A stretch of 64,000 bases of DNA from an uncultured Oscillibacter sp. (GTDB taxonomy: Bacteria > Bacillota > Clostridia > Oscillospirales > Oscillospiraceae), in assembly GCA_910587705.1 (NCBI GenBank), contig CAJUMX010000004.1, positions 132,879-196,878 on the forward strand. The letters are read 5' to 3'. The position numbers were made by a program, and so were the translations under genes. The first letter of the stretch is position 1. Every line of letters begins with the position of its first letter. The notes under the pieces were generated by a model that was not told the origin of the DNA, ran no database searches, and saw only the letters and a program-made list of their open reading frames with translations. This document shows, piece by piece, positions 25,572 to 33,979 of the stretch.

Positions 25572-27446
25572 GTGGCCGAATGGCTCTTAGACTATGACGG
25601 TGCCGCCCTGACCCTCCGTCTCCCGGAGGGCGAGGCGGAGGCCCTGCCCTACAGCGCCTTTTATAAGCTCTCCCTCCGCCGCTATATCGCAAGGCGGGAG
25701 GGGGGCCTCTTCACCGGCAAGAGCGCCCTGACCTACCTGGATTTTCAGCGCGTCATCGCCCTGTGTGAAAAGGAATGCGTCCAGCGGGGCGGAGCCCTCA
25801 CGGTCTCCCCCGCCCTGGCGGACTATATCCAGGACCGGGGCAGCTACCTGGCGCAGCGGTTCCGTCTGGGTGTGGAGATCAAAAACCGGGAGGAAAAGCT
25901 CCTCCCCCGCTTCCGGGAATACCAGTCCATCGTAAACGCGGCCATGGCCCGGCCCCTGCGGGAGCGGCAGATGTGGGATTCCTTTTTCCTTTGCGCCATG
26001 AAACGCGCCGCCAACTTCTCCGTCCCCGGTTCCGGCAAGACCGCCTCCGTGCTGGGGGTCTACGCCTGCCTGAAAAGCCGGGGGCTCATCAAGCGGCTAG
26101 TGGTGGTCTGCCCCAAGAACGCCTTTGGCTCCTGGATGGAGGAGTTTGTCCAGTGCTTCGCCGGGCGGGAGGAACTGCGGGTCCTAAACCTCCACGGCCC
26201 CGGATTGACCACGGCGGCAGAGCGGCGGGCGGCGCTGCGGTACGACGCGGGGAACGTGAATCTGATCCTGGTGAACTATGAGTCGGCTGGAGGCGTACTG
26301 GAGGACCTGCTCCCCCTGGTCTGTTCTCAGTCCCTGCTGGTCTTCGACGAGGTCCACAAGGTCAAAAAGGTAGGCGGGGAGTACGCCTCCGCCGCCCTAG
26401 CCCTGGCGGAGCAGTCCGTGTACCTCACCGCCCTCACCGGAACGCCGGTCCCCAATTCCTACCAGGACCTCTATAATCTGCTGCACATCCTGTTCCCCAA
26501 CGAATACGACGAATTCTTCGGCTTTTCCGACGTGCTCCTCGGTCATCCCACCCCGACGGAGATGGAGACGATCAACAACCGGCTCCAGCCCTTCTTCTGC
26601 CGGACTACCAAGGAGCAGCTGGAGGTTCCCCCGGCCCTGCCGGACAAGATTCTCACCTGCCCCGCCGGCGGGGAGGAAAACCGGCTTTTGGAGCTGCTGG
26701 TTCAACAATACCGGAGAAACAAGCTGGCTTTGTTTTTGCGGATTCTCCAGCTGGAAAGCAATCCCCGGCTTCTGCTCCAAAAGCTGGATATCCGGGAGTT
26801 CCGGTATCTGCTGGACGACGCCGCCCCCGGAGGGGAAATCGATTTTGCCGACTACAGTCAGGAGGCCCGGCGGCTGATCGAAGCCTGTCCCCCCTCCACA
26901 AAGCTCCGCCGCTGTGTTCAGCTGACGGGGGAGCTGGTCAAAGAGGGGAAGCCAGTGATCCTCTGGTGCGTCTTTTTGGACTCCATCCACACCCTCTCCG
27001 AGGCCCTGGAGGCCCGGGGCGTCTCCACCCGCTGTATTTACGGCGCGGTGCCGCTGGAGGAGCGGCAGGACATCCTGCGGGATTTCAAAGCAGGACGGTT
27101 CCAGGTGCTGCTGACCAATCCCCACACCCTGGCGGAATCTGTGTCCCTGCATAGCGTCTGTCACGACGCCGTCTATTTTGAGTACAGCTACAATCTGGTC
27201 CATCTGCTCCAGTCTAAGGACCGCATTCACCGCCTGGGGCTGCCTAAGGGGCAGTATACCCAGTATGTTTTCCTCCAGACGGAATACCTGACGGAGAACG
27301 GTCCCTGGTCCATGGAAGGCGTTGTCTACCAGCGGCTCCGGCAAAAGGAGCGGACCATGCTGGAGGCCATCGGGCAGCGGACACTGGAGGTGCTGCCCAC
27401 CAGTGAGGAGGACCTGGAGATGATTTTCAAGCCGTTGCTCCAATGA
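25572..27446 (+). CDS. SNF2-type superfamily 2 helicase/ATPase
   Basis: The 624-residue protein shows motif I NFSVPGSGKTASVLG (about residues 149-163), motif Ia VVVCPKNAFGSW, motif II LLVFDEVHKVKK, motif III TALTGTPVPN, and C-terminal motifs including LLTNPHTLAESVSLH and SKDRIHRLGLPKGQ, all typical of SNF2-like DNA translocases. The start is GTG 25572 behind AAGGAGG. The first 140 residues have no recognised domain and may bind a partner. It closes the three-gene run with the alphaCTD-sigma4 and ParB-like proteins. Confidence 0.88.
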   Translation: MAEWLLDYDGAALTLRLPEGEAEALPYSAFYKLSLRRYIARREGGLFTGKSALTYLDFQRVIALCEKECVQRGGALTVSPALADYIQDRGSYLAQRFRLGVEIKNREEKLLPRFREYQSIVNAAMARPLRERQMWDSFFLCAMKRAANFSVPGSGKTASVLGVYACLKSRGLIKRLVVVCPKNAFGSWMEEFVQCFAGREELRVLNLHGPGLTTAAERRAALRYDAGNVNLILVNYESAGGVLEDLLPLVCSQSLLVFDEVHKVKKVGGEYASAALALAEQSVYLTALTGTPVPNSYQDLYNLLHILFPNEYDEFFGFSDVLLGHPTPTEMETINNRLQPFFCRTTKEQLEVPPALPDKILTCPAGGEENRLLELLVQQYRRNKLALFLRILQLESNPRLLLQKLDIREFRYLLDDAAPGGEIDFADYSQEARRLIEACPPSTKLRRCVQLTGELVKEGKPVILWCVFLDSIHTLSEALEARGVSTRCIYGAVPLEERQDILRDFKAGRFQVLLTNPHTLAESVSLHSVCHDAVYFEYSYNLVHLLQSKDRIHRLGLPKGQYTQYVFLQTEYLTENGPWSMEGVVYQRLRQKERTMLEAIGQRTLEVLPTSEEDLEMIFKPLLQ

Positions 27447-27628
27447 GCACAGCCGCTTGATCGGGAAGTGCCGCAAATTCGCGGTCCTTTGTTCTTTAGT
27501 ACCGTATCCAAGTACACATTTTGTTCGAAATTTTATCTTACTTCCATAATCCTCCTAATAAGTCTACAGTAATGCATCTCCATGAACACACTTCGCAATT
27601 TCCGCAAATTACGAAAACCCGCATAAAT

Positions 27629-27683
27629 AACTTCCACTATTAAGCGGCAGCTGGTATCCCTTAGCCGCTTAATAGTGGAAGTT
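27629..27683. repeat. Perfect 20-bp inverted repeat
   Basis: AACTTCCACTATTAAGCGGC (27629-27648) is repeated exactly in inverted orientation at 27664-27683 with a 15-base loop. It is AT-rich and lies at the end of the accessory region. A long hairpin, a MITE-like relic or the end of an IS200/IS605-type element are possible; the T-run needed for a standard terminator is weak (TTTCAATTT). The rest of 27447-27747 is AT-rich and holds nothing recognisable. Confidence 0.75.
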
Positions 27684-27747
27684 TCAATTTAACCGAATAA
27701 TTCTTCTCTCACGAGAGATTTTTCATATCGTTTTATGCTCCGGCGGT

Positions 27748-28104
27748 TCATTCCAGAGGGAGGCCGTGCTGCTTCAAAAAGGAGAGCTTGTCCCAGTAGC
27801 CCCGCTGGAAGAGAATCTTCCCATCCGTCACCTGGAAAAAGCCGCAGCCCCGCAGTCCCAGCGGGTCCCGCCACTCCAAAATTGCCCACTGGCCGTCCTC
27901 AAACAGGTTCTCCACAATGCAGACCATTTCCGCTGCGGAAAACTCTGCGGAAAACATGTCCCGAATGGCCGCAATTCCAACCACCGGCTCATTGGCCACC
28001 TGATGGTTCACCGCCGTATCGTGATACAACCCAACCAGGGCATCCACGTCGGCGCGGTTGAATGCGTCCACCCATTTTTCTACCACTTCTTTTGGCCTCA
28101 GCAT
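27748..28104 (-). CDS. NTF2/SnoaL-like protein
   Basis: The 118-residue protein has the NTF2-like fold pattern (EVVEKWVDAFNRADVDALVGLYHDTAVNHQVANEPVVG..., ILEWRDPLGLRGCGFFQVTDGKILFQRGYWD). Such proteins bind or isomerise small molecules in a conical pocket. It follows sufB by 34 bases on the same strand and may be cotranscribed, but no link with Fe-S assembly is known. Catalytic activity cannot be assigned. Confidence 0.8.
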   Translation of the reverse strand: MLRPKEVVEKWVDAFNRADVDALVGLYHDTAVNHQVANEPVVGIAAIRDMFSAEFSAAEMVCIVENLFEDGQWAILEWRDPLGLRGCGFFQVTDGKILFQRGYWDKLSFLKQHGLPLE

Positions 28105-28138
28105 CGTTCGAACCTCCGTTTCACCTGGATATGCGCCC

Positions 28139-29062
28139 TTAGGCCAGGAAGCCCTTGAGGATGCAGTCCTCGGCCTCCTCCTCGGTAAGGCCCAGGGTCT
28201 CCAGCTTCAAAAGCTGGTCCCCGGCAATCTTGCCGATGGCCGCCTCGTGGACCAGCTGGGCCTCGGTACAGTTGGCGGTGATGGCGGGGATGGACTTGAT
28301 TTTAGCCGTCCCCATGATGATGGAATCGCACTGGACATGGCCGAAGCACTGGGCATTGCCCACCATCCGGGGATAGAACACCTGCTCCGATCGGTCCTGC
28401 GCCACGGAGCGGGAAATCACCCGGCCCTTGGAATCCTCGCCGTCCAGAATGATCTCCATGTCGCTCTCCGCTGTCTGGTCTCCGTGGGTCAGCAGCCGCT
28501 CCGTAACCACAGCCTCGGCGCCCTTGCCGCAGACAATTTTCGTGGAGCGCTTGGTGGAATCGATGCCCCGGATCTGCACGGTCTCCATCTGGATGGAGGC
28601 CCCCTCCTCCAGGTAGACCACCGTCTGGGGGTTCATGATCCGGCCTCCGGTCCCGTCCCCCTCGCCGTAGTGCTTCTCGGTGTAGCGGACCCGGGCGCCC
28701 TTGCCCACGTAGAAGGTATGGATGCCGTCGTGGCGGGACTCCTCCTGGCCGCAGTTGTGAATGCCGCAGCCCGCCACAATGTCTACGTCGCAGCCCTCGC
28801 CGATGAAGAAGTCGTTATAGACCATCTCCCGGAGGCCGGACTTTGTGATGATGACGGGAATATAGCAGGTCTCCCCCACGGTGCCGGGCTTGACCCGGAT
28901 GTCGATGCCGGGCTTGTCCTCCTTCGAGGTAATTTCAATGTGCTCCGTGGACTGGCGGCCGTCGCAGCCGGAGTCCTTACGGATGTTGAAGGCCCCCACG
29001 GGCTTGCCGATGAGGTCCGCGATCTTTTCCAGTAAGCCGCGATCGATCTCGGTATCCATCAT
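28139..29062 (-). CDS. sufB: SufB/SufD-family Fe-S scaffold protein of a minimal SUF system
   Basis: The 307-residue protein has the right-handed beta-helix core of SufB/D (VVYLEEGASIQMETVQIRGIDSTKRS, ISRSVAQDRSEQVFYPRMVGN) and the C-terminal SufB signature (LVHEAAIGKIAGDQLLKLETLGLTEEEAEDCILKGFL). It is shorter than the 400-470 residues of canonical SufB. It overlaps sufC (TAATG), with no sufD, sufS or sufU beside it, so this fits the two-gene SmsCB-type scaffold seen in anaerobes. It builds Fe-S clusters with SufC in the cytoplasm. Confidence 0.9.
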   Translation of the reverse strand: MMDTEIDRGLLEKIADLIGKPVGAFNIRKDSGCDGRQSTEHIEITSKEDKPGIDIRVKPGTVGETCYIPVIITKSGLREMVYNDFFIGEGCDVDIVAGCGIHNCGQEESRHDGIHTFYVGKGARVRYTEKHYGEGDGTGGRIMNPQTVVYLEEGASIQMETVQIRGIDSTKRSTKIVCGKGAEAVVTERLLTHGDQTAESDMEIILDGEDSKGRVISRSVAQDRSEQVFYPRMVGNAQCFGHVQCDSIIMGTAKIKSIPAITANCTEAQLVHEAAIGKIAGDQLLKLETLGLTEEEAEDCILKGFLA

Positions 29063-29799
29063 TACGCCATCGCCTCCTTTGTCAGTACCGGGCAGGCGCC
29101 CAGGGTGTCCGCCAGAATTTGGGGCAGAATCTCCGCCGGGGTTCCCCGGTGACGGAGCTGCCCATCCCCCACCACGATGACCTCATCCGCCAGGGAGATA
29201 ATGCGCTCCTGGTGGGAAATGATAATCATAGTGGCCCCTCCGGCGGTGTGGAGCTGCTCGAAGGTCTCCGTCAGCCGGGCGAAGGACCACAGGTCGATAC
29301 CCGCCTCCGGCTCGTCGAAAATCATAAGCTTCGCGTTTCTCGCCAGGATGGAGGCGATTTCAATGCGCTTCACCTCGCCGCCGGAGAGGGAGGCGTCCAC
29401 CTCCCGGCCCAGGTAGTCGTTGGCGCACAGGCCCACCCGGGTGAGGTACTGGCAGCAGCGGTCCTTGGAGAGCGTCTCGTCTCCGCTGGCCAGGGTCAGC
29501 AAATCCCGGACCGTCAGCCCCTTGAACCGGGGGGGCTGCTGGAAGCCGTAGCTGATGCCCAGCTTCGCCCGCTCGGTGATGCCCAGGTCCGTGACGTCCT
29601 GCCCGTTCCAGAGTATCTGCCCGGCGGTGGGCTTCACCAGACCCATGATGCTTTTCGCCAGGGTGGTTTTTCCGCCGCCGTTGGGGCCGGTAAAGACCAC
29701 CAGCTGCCCGTCCCCGACGGTGAGGGAGATATCGTTCAAAATGCCCAGCTCCCCGCCGTCCTCGTGAACGGCGTAGCTGAGGTGTTTCAGTTCCAGCAT
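29062..29799 (-). CDS. sufC: SufC Fe-S assembly ATPase
   Basis: The 245-residue ABC ATPase has Walker A GPNGGGKTTLAKS, signature DASLSGGEVKRIEIAS, Walker B LMIFDEPEAGID and the H-loop ISHQER, with the SufC-specific PPRFKGLTVRDLL region. It drives the SufB scaffold encoded next. It is the first gene of the operon; GGAGGATTCCCCC precedes the ATG. A short divergent region separates it from a ferritin-like gene, which fits iron handling. Confidence 0.93.
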   Translation of the reverse strand: MLELKHLSYAVHEDGGELGILNDISLTVGDGQLVVFTGPNGGGKTTLAKSIMGLVKPTAGQILWNGQDVTDLGITERAKLGISYGFQQPPRFKGLTVRDLLTLASGDETLSKDRCCQYLTRVGLCANDYLGREVDASLSGGEVKRIEIASILARNAKLMIFDEPEAGIDLWSFARLTETFEQLHTAGGATMIIISHQERIISLADEVIVVGDGQLRHRGTPAEILPQILADTLGACPVLTKEAMA

Positions 29800-29983
29800 G
29801 GGGGAATCCTCCTTTGCTTGCTGTGTCAGACAGCATTCTACCAGATATAACGGGAGAATGCAACGAATGCCTTGGGTTTTCTTCTACATTTTACCCAAAA
29901 GGGCCCTTCTTATCTGTTGCAGGCGCAACAGGAACCATTTTTTTACCCTTTGCATAGACTGGGAGGAAAAGGAGGGACCTCTC

Positions 29984-30661
29984 ATGGAACATATGCCCCA
30001 AACACCGGAAGTTTACGATTTTCGACAGTATGACCGCATCTGGCAGCGGGTCGCCCCCAACCTGGAGCCCTACCCCGGCATGGCGGCCCAGCCGGCGACC
30101 TCCGCCCGGTCCGAGGCTTCCGCGATTCCCGCCGCCCCGGCCCTTCCCGTCCTCCCCGCCGCGCCGGAGTCCCCCGCCGTCCCCGTTCCCGCGGGCCCCG
30201 ACGCCTCGCTTCCCGGCGCGGAGCAGAATCCCTGCTGCATGGGCACCGAGGCGGAGGAGATGCTGGAGGTCATCACCGGCTACATCGAGGCGGCCCTGTC
30301 GGACCGGCGCTATCTGCTGGCCCTGACCCGCCAGGCCCCCTCCTGGGCCCGGAAGCCCCTGCGGGACATGGCGGCGGACCTCCAGGACCAGGCCCGGCGG
30401 CTGATGGCGGCCCACTACCTCATCACCGGTCGGCGCTACCGCCCCAGCGTCAGCGCGGAGCGCATCTACGTGGGCCGCTGGTGCCCCGCCCTCCGGGAGC
30501 GCTATCACGCGGCGGCGTGCAGCGGCTTCAACTACGCCCGCTCCGCCGAAGACACCATGGACCCCTGTCTGACGAAGCTCTTCGAGGAGATGAGCAAGCA
30601 GTCCTACGCCCACGCGGAAACCCTGATGGGACTGCTGCAAAGAAGCCTGCAAAACGCATGA
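29984..30661 (+). CDS. Ferritin-like domain protein
   Basis: The 225-residue protein has an Ala/Pro-rich linker (residues 35-82) and a C-terminal helical bundle with spaced E/Y/H residues (EEMLEVITGYIEAALSDRRYLLAL, ...SKQSYAHAETLMGLL) resembling the ferritin-like/rubrerythrin superfamily. The ATG at 29984 follows GGAGG by about 9 bases; an open frame upstream to 29798 lacks support. It is divergent from sufCB. Metal ligands are not complete enough to claim di-iron chemistry. Confidence 0.6.
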   Translation: MEHMPQTPEVYDFRQYDRIWQRVAPNLEPYPGMAAQPATSARSEASAIPAAPALPVLPAAPESPAVPVPAGPDASLPGAEQNPCCMGTEAEEMLEVITGYIEAALSDRRYLLALTRQAPSWARKPLRDMAADLQDQARRLMAAHYLITGRRYRPSVSAERIYVGRWCPALRERYHAAACSGFNYARSAEDTMDPCLTKLFEEMSKQSYAHAETLMGLLQRSLQNA

Positions 30662-30666
30662 GGAAA

Positions 30667-30695
30667 CGGGCCCTCCGCCTATGGCGGAGGGCCCG
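30667..30695. terminator. Strong hairpin between convergent genes
   Basis: A perfect 13-bp GC-rich stem CGGGCCCTCCGCC/GGCGGAGGGCCCG with a TAT loop separates the ferritin-like gene from the convergent zinc-ribbon gene. On the minus strand it is followed by GTTTCC. Confidence 0.75.
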
Positions 30696-30699
30696 CCGG

Positions 30700-30918
30700 T
30701 TATCCCCAGGCCCGCTTGATCTCGTCCCGTTCGTGTTGATTTTCCACCCAGTTTTCCAGGTATCCGCAGTCATAGCAGACATAGCGGGCCACGGGAATCC
30801 GCTTCACCATCAGCGCCCGGGTGATGCAGATGCTGTTGGCGAGGTAGCGGTGGGCGTCGTCCGGAACCCGGATAACGTCTGTGGAACCGCAGACGGGGCA
30901 GCGTTTCGTGTTCTTCAT
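30700..30918 (-). CDS. Small zinc-ribbon protein
   Basis: The 72-residue protein has two Cys pairs, CPVCGST and CYDCG, which form a zinc ribbon, followed by an acidic tail (YLENWVENQHERDEIKRAWG). Its start immediately follows the stop of a 29-residue hydrophobic miniprotein. No partner is known; small zinc ribbons of this type occur widely in Clostridia. Confidence 0.75.
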   Translation of the reverse strand: MKNTKRCPVCGSTDVIRVPDDAHRYLANSICITRALMVKRIPVARYVCYDCGYLENWVENQHERDEIKRAWG

Positions 30919-31008
30919 TTATCCTCGGTCCCTCCACAGCTTCCAGAGCCGGTCCAGCAGCGGCAGCAGCAGGAGAAGCAGCAGCAAATGATTGGGTACA
31001 TGGGGCAT
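30919..31008 (-). CDS. 29-residue leucine-rich hydrophobic miniprotein
   Basis: ATG 31008 follows AAAGGAGG at 6 bases spacing and opens a 29-codon ORF with an uninterrupted leucine stretch (HLLLLLLLLPLLDRLWKLW) and a basic C-terminus; the TAA abuts the next ATG. It looks like a single-pass membrane peptide. It lies between an ABC permease gene and the zinc-ribbon gene on the same strand, 13 bases after the former, so it may be translated from the ABC operon mRNA. Confidence 0.6.
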   Translation of the reverse strand: MPHVPNHLLLLLLLLPLLDRLWKLWRDRG

Positions 31009-31021
31009 TGCGCGCCTCCTT

Positions 31022-31612
31022 TCAGTTCACCTGATAGAGCTTTATGGATAGGGGGATGGAAACCGCCGTGGCCGCTGCCGCCGCCACAGGCAGCAGGGCC
31101 ATCAGGGGAATGGGCAGGCTGGGGATTTCATCCACCATCTCCGCGAGAGCCCCCACAGATATCGCCACACCGAAAATCAGCACCATAAAAATCATCCTTC
31201 CCCGCTCCACGCCGAAGCGCAGCACCGCCGGTAAGGTGACGTCCAGGCAGATAATTCCCAGGCAAAGGCTCGCCAGCAGGGTGAGAACACTGGGGGCGTT
31301 CCCGGAAAAAATCCCCGATACCGCCTGCAGCGCCAAACAGAACACCCCCGACGCCGCCATGCAGAGCCAGCCCAGCACGTACTTGCTCAGCACGATGTCC
31401 CGCCCGGAATAGGGCATCATGGACGCCATCTGATTCCAGTGGCTCCTCTCGTCATAGGCCATGGCCGTGTAGGGCAGCATGGAACACCAGACCACCAGGA
31501 ACACCGTATTGAACGCGCTGTTCACCACGGACAGCAGCACCAACACCAGGACAAAAATTCTCATTTGCTTCCAGATCACATAAAAATCCTTCTGCACCAG
31601 CGCCTTCATCAT
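31022..31612 (-). CDS. ABC-2-type transporter permease
   Basis: The 196-residue protein has about five to six hydrophobic segments and the typical MKALVQKDFYVIWKQMR start of ABC-2 permeases. It overlaps the ATPase gene by 4 bases and belongs to the GntR-ATPase-permease operon. Such modules often export peptides or sense cell-envelope stress. The substrate is unknown. Confidence 0.85.
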   Translation of the reverse strand: MMKALVQKDFYVIWKQMRIFVLVLVLLSVVNSAFNTVFLVVWCSMLPYTAMAYDERSHWNQMASMMPYSGRDIVLSKYVLGWLCMAASGVFCLALQAVSGIFSGNAPSVLTLLASLCLGIICLDVTLPAVLRFGVERGRMIFMVLIFGVAISVGALAEMVDEIPSLPIPLMALLPVAAAAATAVSIPLSIKLYQVN

Positions 31613-32457
31613 TTCGCTCCTTTCACCATAAAGAGGATGATATCCTCCACCGTCGCCCGCTCCAGCTCCAACCCCGCCGGGACCTCCTCCCGCCGGACCA
31701 GGGCCCGGACCCCGCCGTAGCCGCTGGACTCACGGCCCAGGACGGCCTCCTCCCGGAGGCTTTCCAGCTGCTCCGCCGTCCCGGCGAACACGCCGTAGGA
31801 CTCCAGCAGCCGGTCCTTCTCGTCGCAAAAGAGGAGCCGCCCCCTGTGCAGGAAGGCAATGTAATCGCAGAGCTTCTCCAGGTCGCTTAGGATATGGGAG
31901 GAGATCAAAATGGAGTGGTCCTCCTCCCGGGTGAACTCGTTGAAAATCTCCAGCACCTCGTCCCGGACGATGGGGTCCAGGCCGGAGGTGGCCTCGTCCA
32001 AAATCAGCAGCTTTGGCTGGTGGCTCAAGGCCACGGCGATGGCCAGCTTCATCTTCATGCCCCGGGAAAAGTCCTTAAAGGGCTTCTTCCCCGGCAGGTC
32101 GAAGCGGCGGAGGTAGCCGTCGTAGGTCCCCTGGTCCCAGCGCTTGTAGGTCCCCGCCATGACCTTCCCCACCTGGACGGCGGTGAGGGTTTCCGGGTAA
32201 TAGGCCTCGTCCAAAACGACGCCCACGTCCTCCTTCACGGCCCGGAACTCCGGGGAGGACACATCCACCCCCAGAACCCTGGCGGTCCCGCCGTCGGGGC
32301 GGAGGGCGTTCATCAGCAGGCGGATGGTGGTGGATTTGCCCGCGCCGTTCTCCCCCACCAGGCCGCAGATGGTGCCGCTGGGCACTGTGAGGTTCAGGTC
32401 CTGAATGGCAAACTCTCCGAAGGACTTGCGGATATGGGACAATTCGATGGCGTTCAT
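31609..32457 (-). CDS. ABC transporter ATP-binding protein
   Basis: The 282-residue ATPase has Walker A GENGAGKSTT, signature DFSRGMKMKLAIA (a variant of LSGGQ common in ABC-2 exporters of the YtrB type), Walker B LLILDEATSGLD and H-loop SSHILSDLEK. It overlaps the GntR regulator gene by 4 bases and the permease by 4, giving a tightly coupled operon. Confidence 0.93.
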   Translation of the reverse strand: MNAIELSHIRKSFGEFAIQDLNLTVPSGTICGLVGENGAGKSTTIRLLMNALRPDGGTARVLGVDVSSPEFRAVKEDVGVVLDEAYYPETLTAVQVGKVMAGTYKRWDQGTYDGYLRRFDLPGKKPFKDFSRGMKMKLAIAVALSHQPKLLILDEATSGLDPIVRDEVLEIFNEFTREEDHSILISSHILSDLEKLCDYIAFLHRGRLLFCDEKDRLLESYGVFAGTAEQLESLREEAVLGRESSGYGGVRALVRREEVPAGLELERATVEDIILFMVKGAK

Positions 32458-32834
32458 ACGTTCTCCTCCTCTAGTAAGACGCGCAGCATGTCGATTAACT
32501 CCTCCACCGTCACGGCGCAGCTCTTCGCCAGTCCCGCGGCGGCGGTCAGGTGGCCTTCCAGCTCCCGGAGCTGCTGCTCCCGGATCAGGTCCAGGTTCTT
32601 CTCCGCCACAAAGCAGCCCTTCCCGGCCACGGTGTAGAGGAAGCCCTCGGCCTCCAGCTCGTCATAGGCCCGTTTCGTGGTGATGACGGAAATTTTCAAA
32701 TCCTTGGCCAGGGCCCGGATGGAGGGCAGGGCCTCCCCCGGGGTCAGGACCCCGGCGATGATCTGGGCCTTGAGCTGGGAGTAAATCTGCTCATAGATGG
32801 GCTGGCCCCCGGTGTTGCGGATGATGATTTCCAT
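32454..32834 (-). CDS. GntR-family (YtrA subfamily) regulator
   Basis: The 126-residue protein has a winged HTH (PIYEQIYSQLKAQIIAGVLTPGEALPSIRALAKDLKISVITTKRAYDELEAEGFL) and a short C-terminal helix pair, as in YtrA-type regulators that control linked ABC exporters. It heads the operon and most likely represses its own promoter, which contains an inverted repeat. Confidence 0.92.
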   Translation of the reverse strand: MEIIIRNTGGQPIYEQIYSQLKAQIIAGVLTPGEALPSIRALAKDLKISVITTKRAYDELEAEGFLYTVAGKGCFVAEKNLDLIREQQLRELEGHLTAAAGLAKSCAVTVEELIDMLRVLLEEENV

Positions 32835-32852
32835 GGATGCTCCTCCGTTTCA

Positions 32853-32892
32853 CTGTTCATATACAGTATACACAGAATGAACAGTTTGTCAA
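32853..32892 (-). promoter_or_regulatory. GntR operon promoter with inverted-repeat operator
   Basis: On the minus strand TTGACA (32892-32887), a 16-base spacer and TATACT (32870-32865) form a strong promoter. The arms CTGTTCAT (32853-32860) and ATGAACAG (32877-32884) form an inverted repeat that spans the core, as expected for a YtrA-type repressor site. Confidence 0.8.
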
Positions 32893-32976
32893 GGGGATGG
32901 CAAAAATTTTCCTGGGAAATCCCTTCCGGTTGTGGTATACTACCCCTGGAAAAACCAACGGGAGGAGGGACAGGCT

Positions 32977-33963
32977 TTGGAAAGCGTCAGCGGCGTCAGC
33001 AATTGGAGACTGGTTTTCCGGCGGGAACCAGAGGGCGTCACCCTTCTCCGGGCCGGGACCCCCGACGCCCGGGCCGTCCTGCCGGAAGAGCTGCTCGACC
33101 TGCCGGTGACGGCCCTGGGAGACCGGGCCCTGGCCCCGGACCGGCAAACGGCTCCCCTGCCCGCCGGGGCGGAAACCCTCCAGATCACCTGCATCCCCCC
33201 GGAGGAGGGGGCGGCCTGGGACAACCGGAGCCTCCGGGACCTGACCCTGCCGGAGACCTTGACGGCCGTGGGGGACTACGCCCTGTTGAACTGCTCCGCC
33301 TTAAGCACCCTCCGTATTCACGACGGTGTGTCCCGCTGGGGCGGCGGCGCGCTGATGAACTGCCGCAGCCTGGATACCCTCCACCTGACCCGGACGGGCC
33401 CGGACCAGGGGGAGGCCCTGGCCTGGTTCGCCGGAGAGCTCAGCCGGGAGCTGGACGTGACCGTTTACGGCCCCGGCGGGGAGATTGCCCGGCTGCTGTT
33501 CCCAGAGTACACGGAACTCTATGAGGAAAACTGCCCCGCCCATCACTTCGATTACTTCATCTCCGGCGCGGGATACCCCTATCACCACTGCTTCCGTCAA
33601 AAACGCCTGTCCCTCAAGGAGTACGACGGCCTTTGGCGGGACTTCCTGGGGATGGAGCACGACGAATCCGCCGCCCTTCGCCTTGCCTGGCGGCGCCTCC
33701 GCTGGCCGGTGGACTTGGCGGAGGGGGCGGCGGCGGGCTACCGGGCCTATTTAAAGGAACACGCCGGGGAGGCCCTCCGCCTCCTGCTGGAAGAAGGGGA
33801 CGCCCTTCCCTTCCTTCTGGAGCTGACGGAGCCGGACCAGGAGACCCTCCTGGACGCCTGTGCCCTAGCCCGGGAACGGGGGGCCACGGCGGCCCTGGCG
33901 GCTTTGCTGGAGGAGCAGCACCGCCGCTTCCCCGCCGGACTGGAAAAATCCTTTACATTGTAG
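32977..33963 (+). CDS. LRR_5-type protein of the second MoxR/VWA set
   Basis: The 328-residue protein has two or three LRR_5-like repeats (LTLPETLTAVGDYALLNCSALSTLRIHDGV, ALMNCRSLDTLHLTRTG) and a helical C-terminus (YRAYLKEHAGEALRLLLEEGD..., TLLDACALARERGATAALAALL) similar to the helical module of the 11.8-15.3 kb LRR proteins. TTG 32977 is the start, as GGAGGAGGG ends 7 bases before it; no ATG is placed as well. The VWA gene follows 16 bases after the stop. Confidence 0.75.
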   Translation: MESVSGVSNWRLVFRREPEGVTLLRAGTPDARAVLPEELLDLPVTALGDRALAPDRQTAPLPAGAETLQITCIPPEEGAAWDNRSLRDLTLPETLTAVGDYALLNCSALSTLRIHDGVSRWGGGALMNCRSLDTLHLTRTGPDQGEALAWFAGELSRELDVTVYGPGGEIARLLFPEYTELYEENCPAHHFDYFISGAGYPYHHCFRQKRLSLKEYDGLWRDFLGMEHDESAALRLAWRRLRWPVDLAEGAAAGYRAYLKEHAGEALRLLLEEGDALPFLLELTEPDQETLLDACALARERGATAALAALLEEQHRRFPAGLEKSFTL

Positions 33964-33979
33964 AAGGGCCAATGATTTT

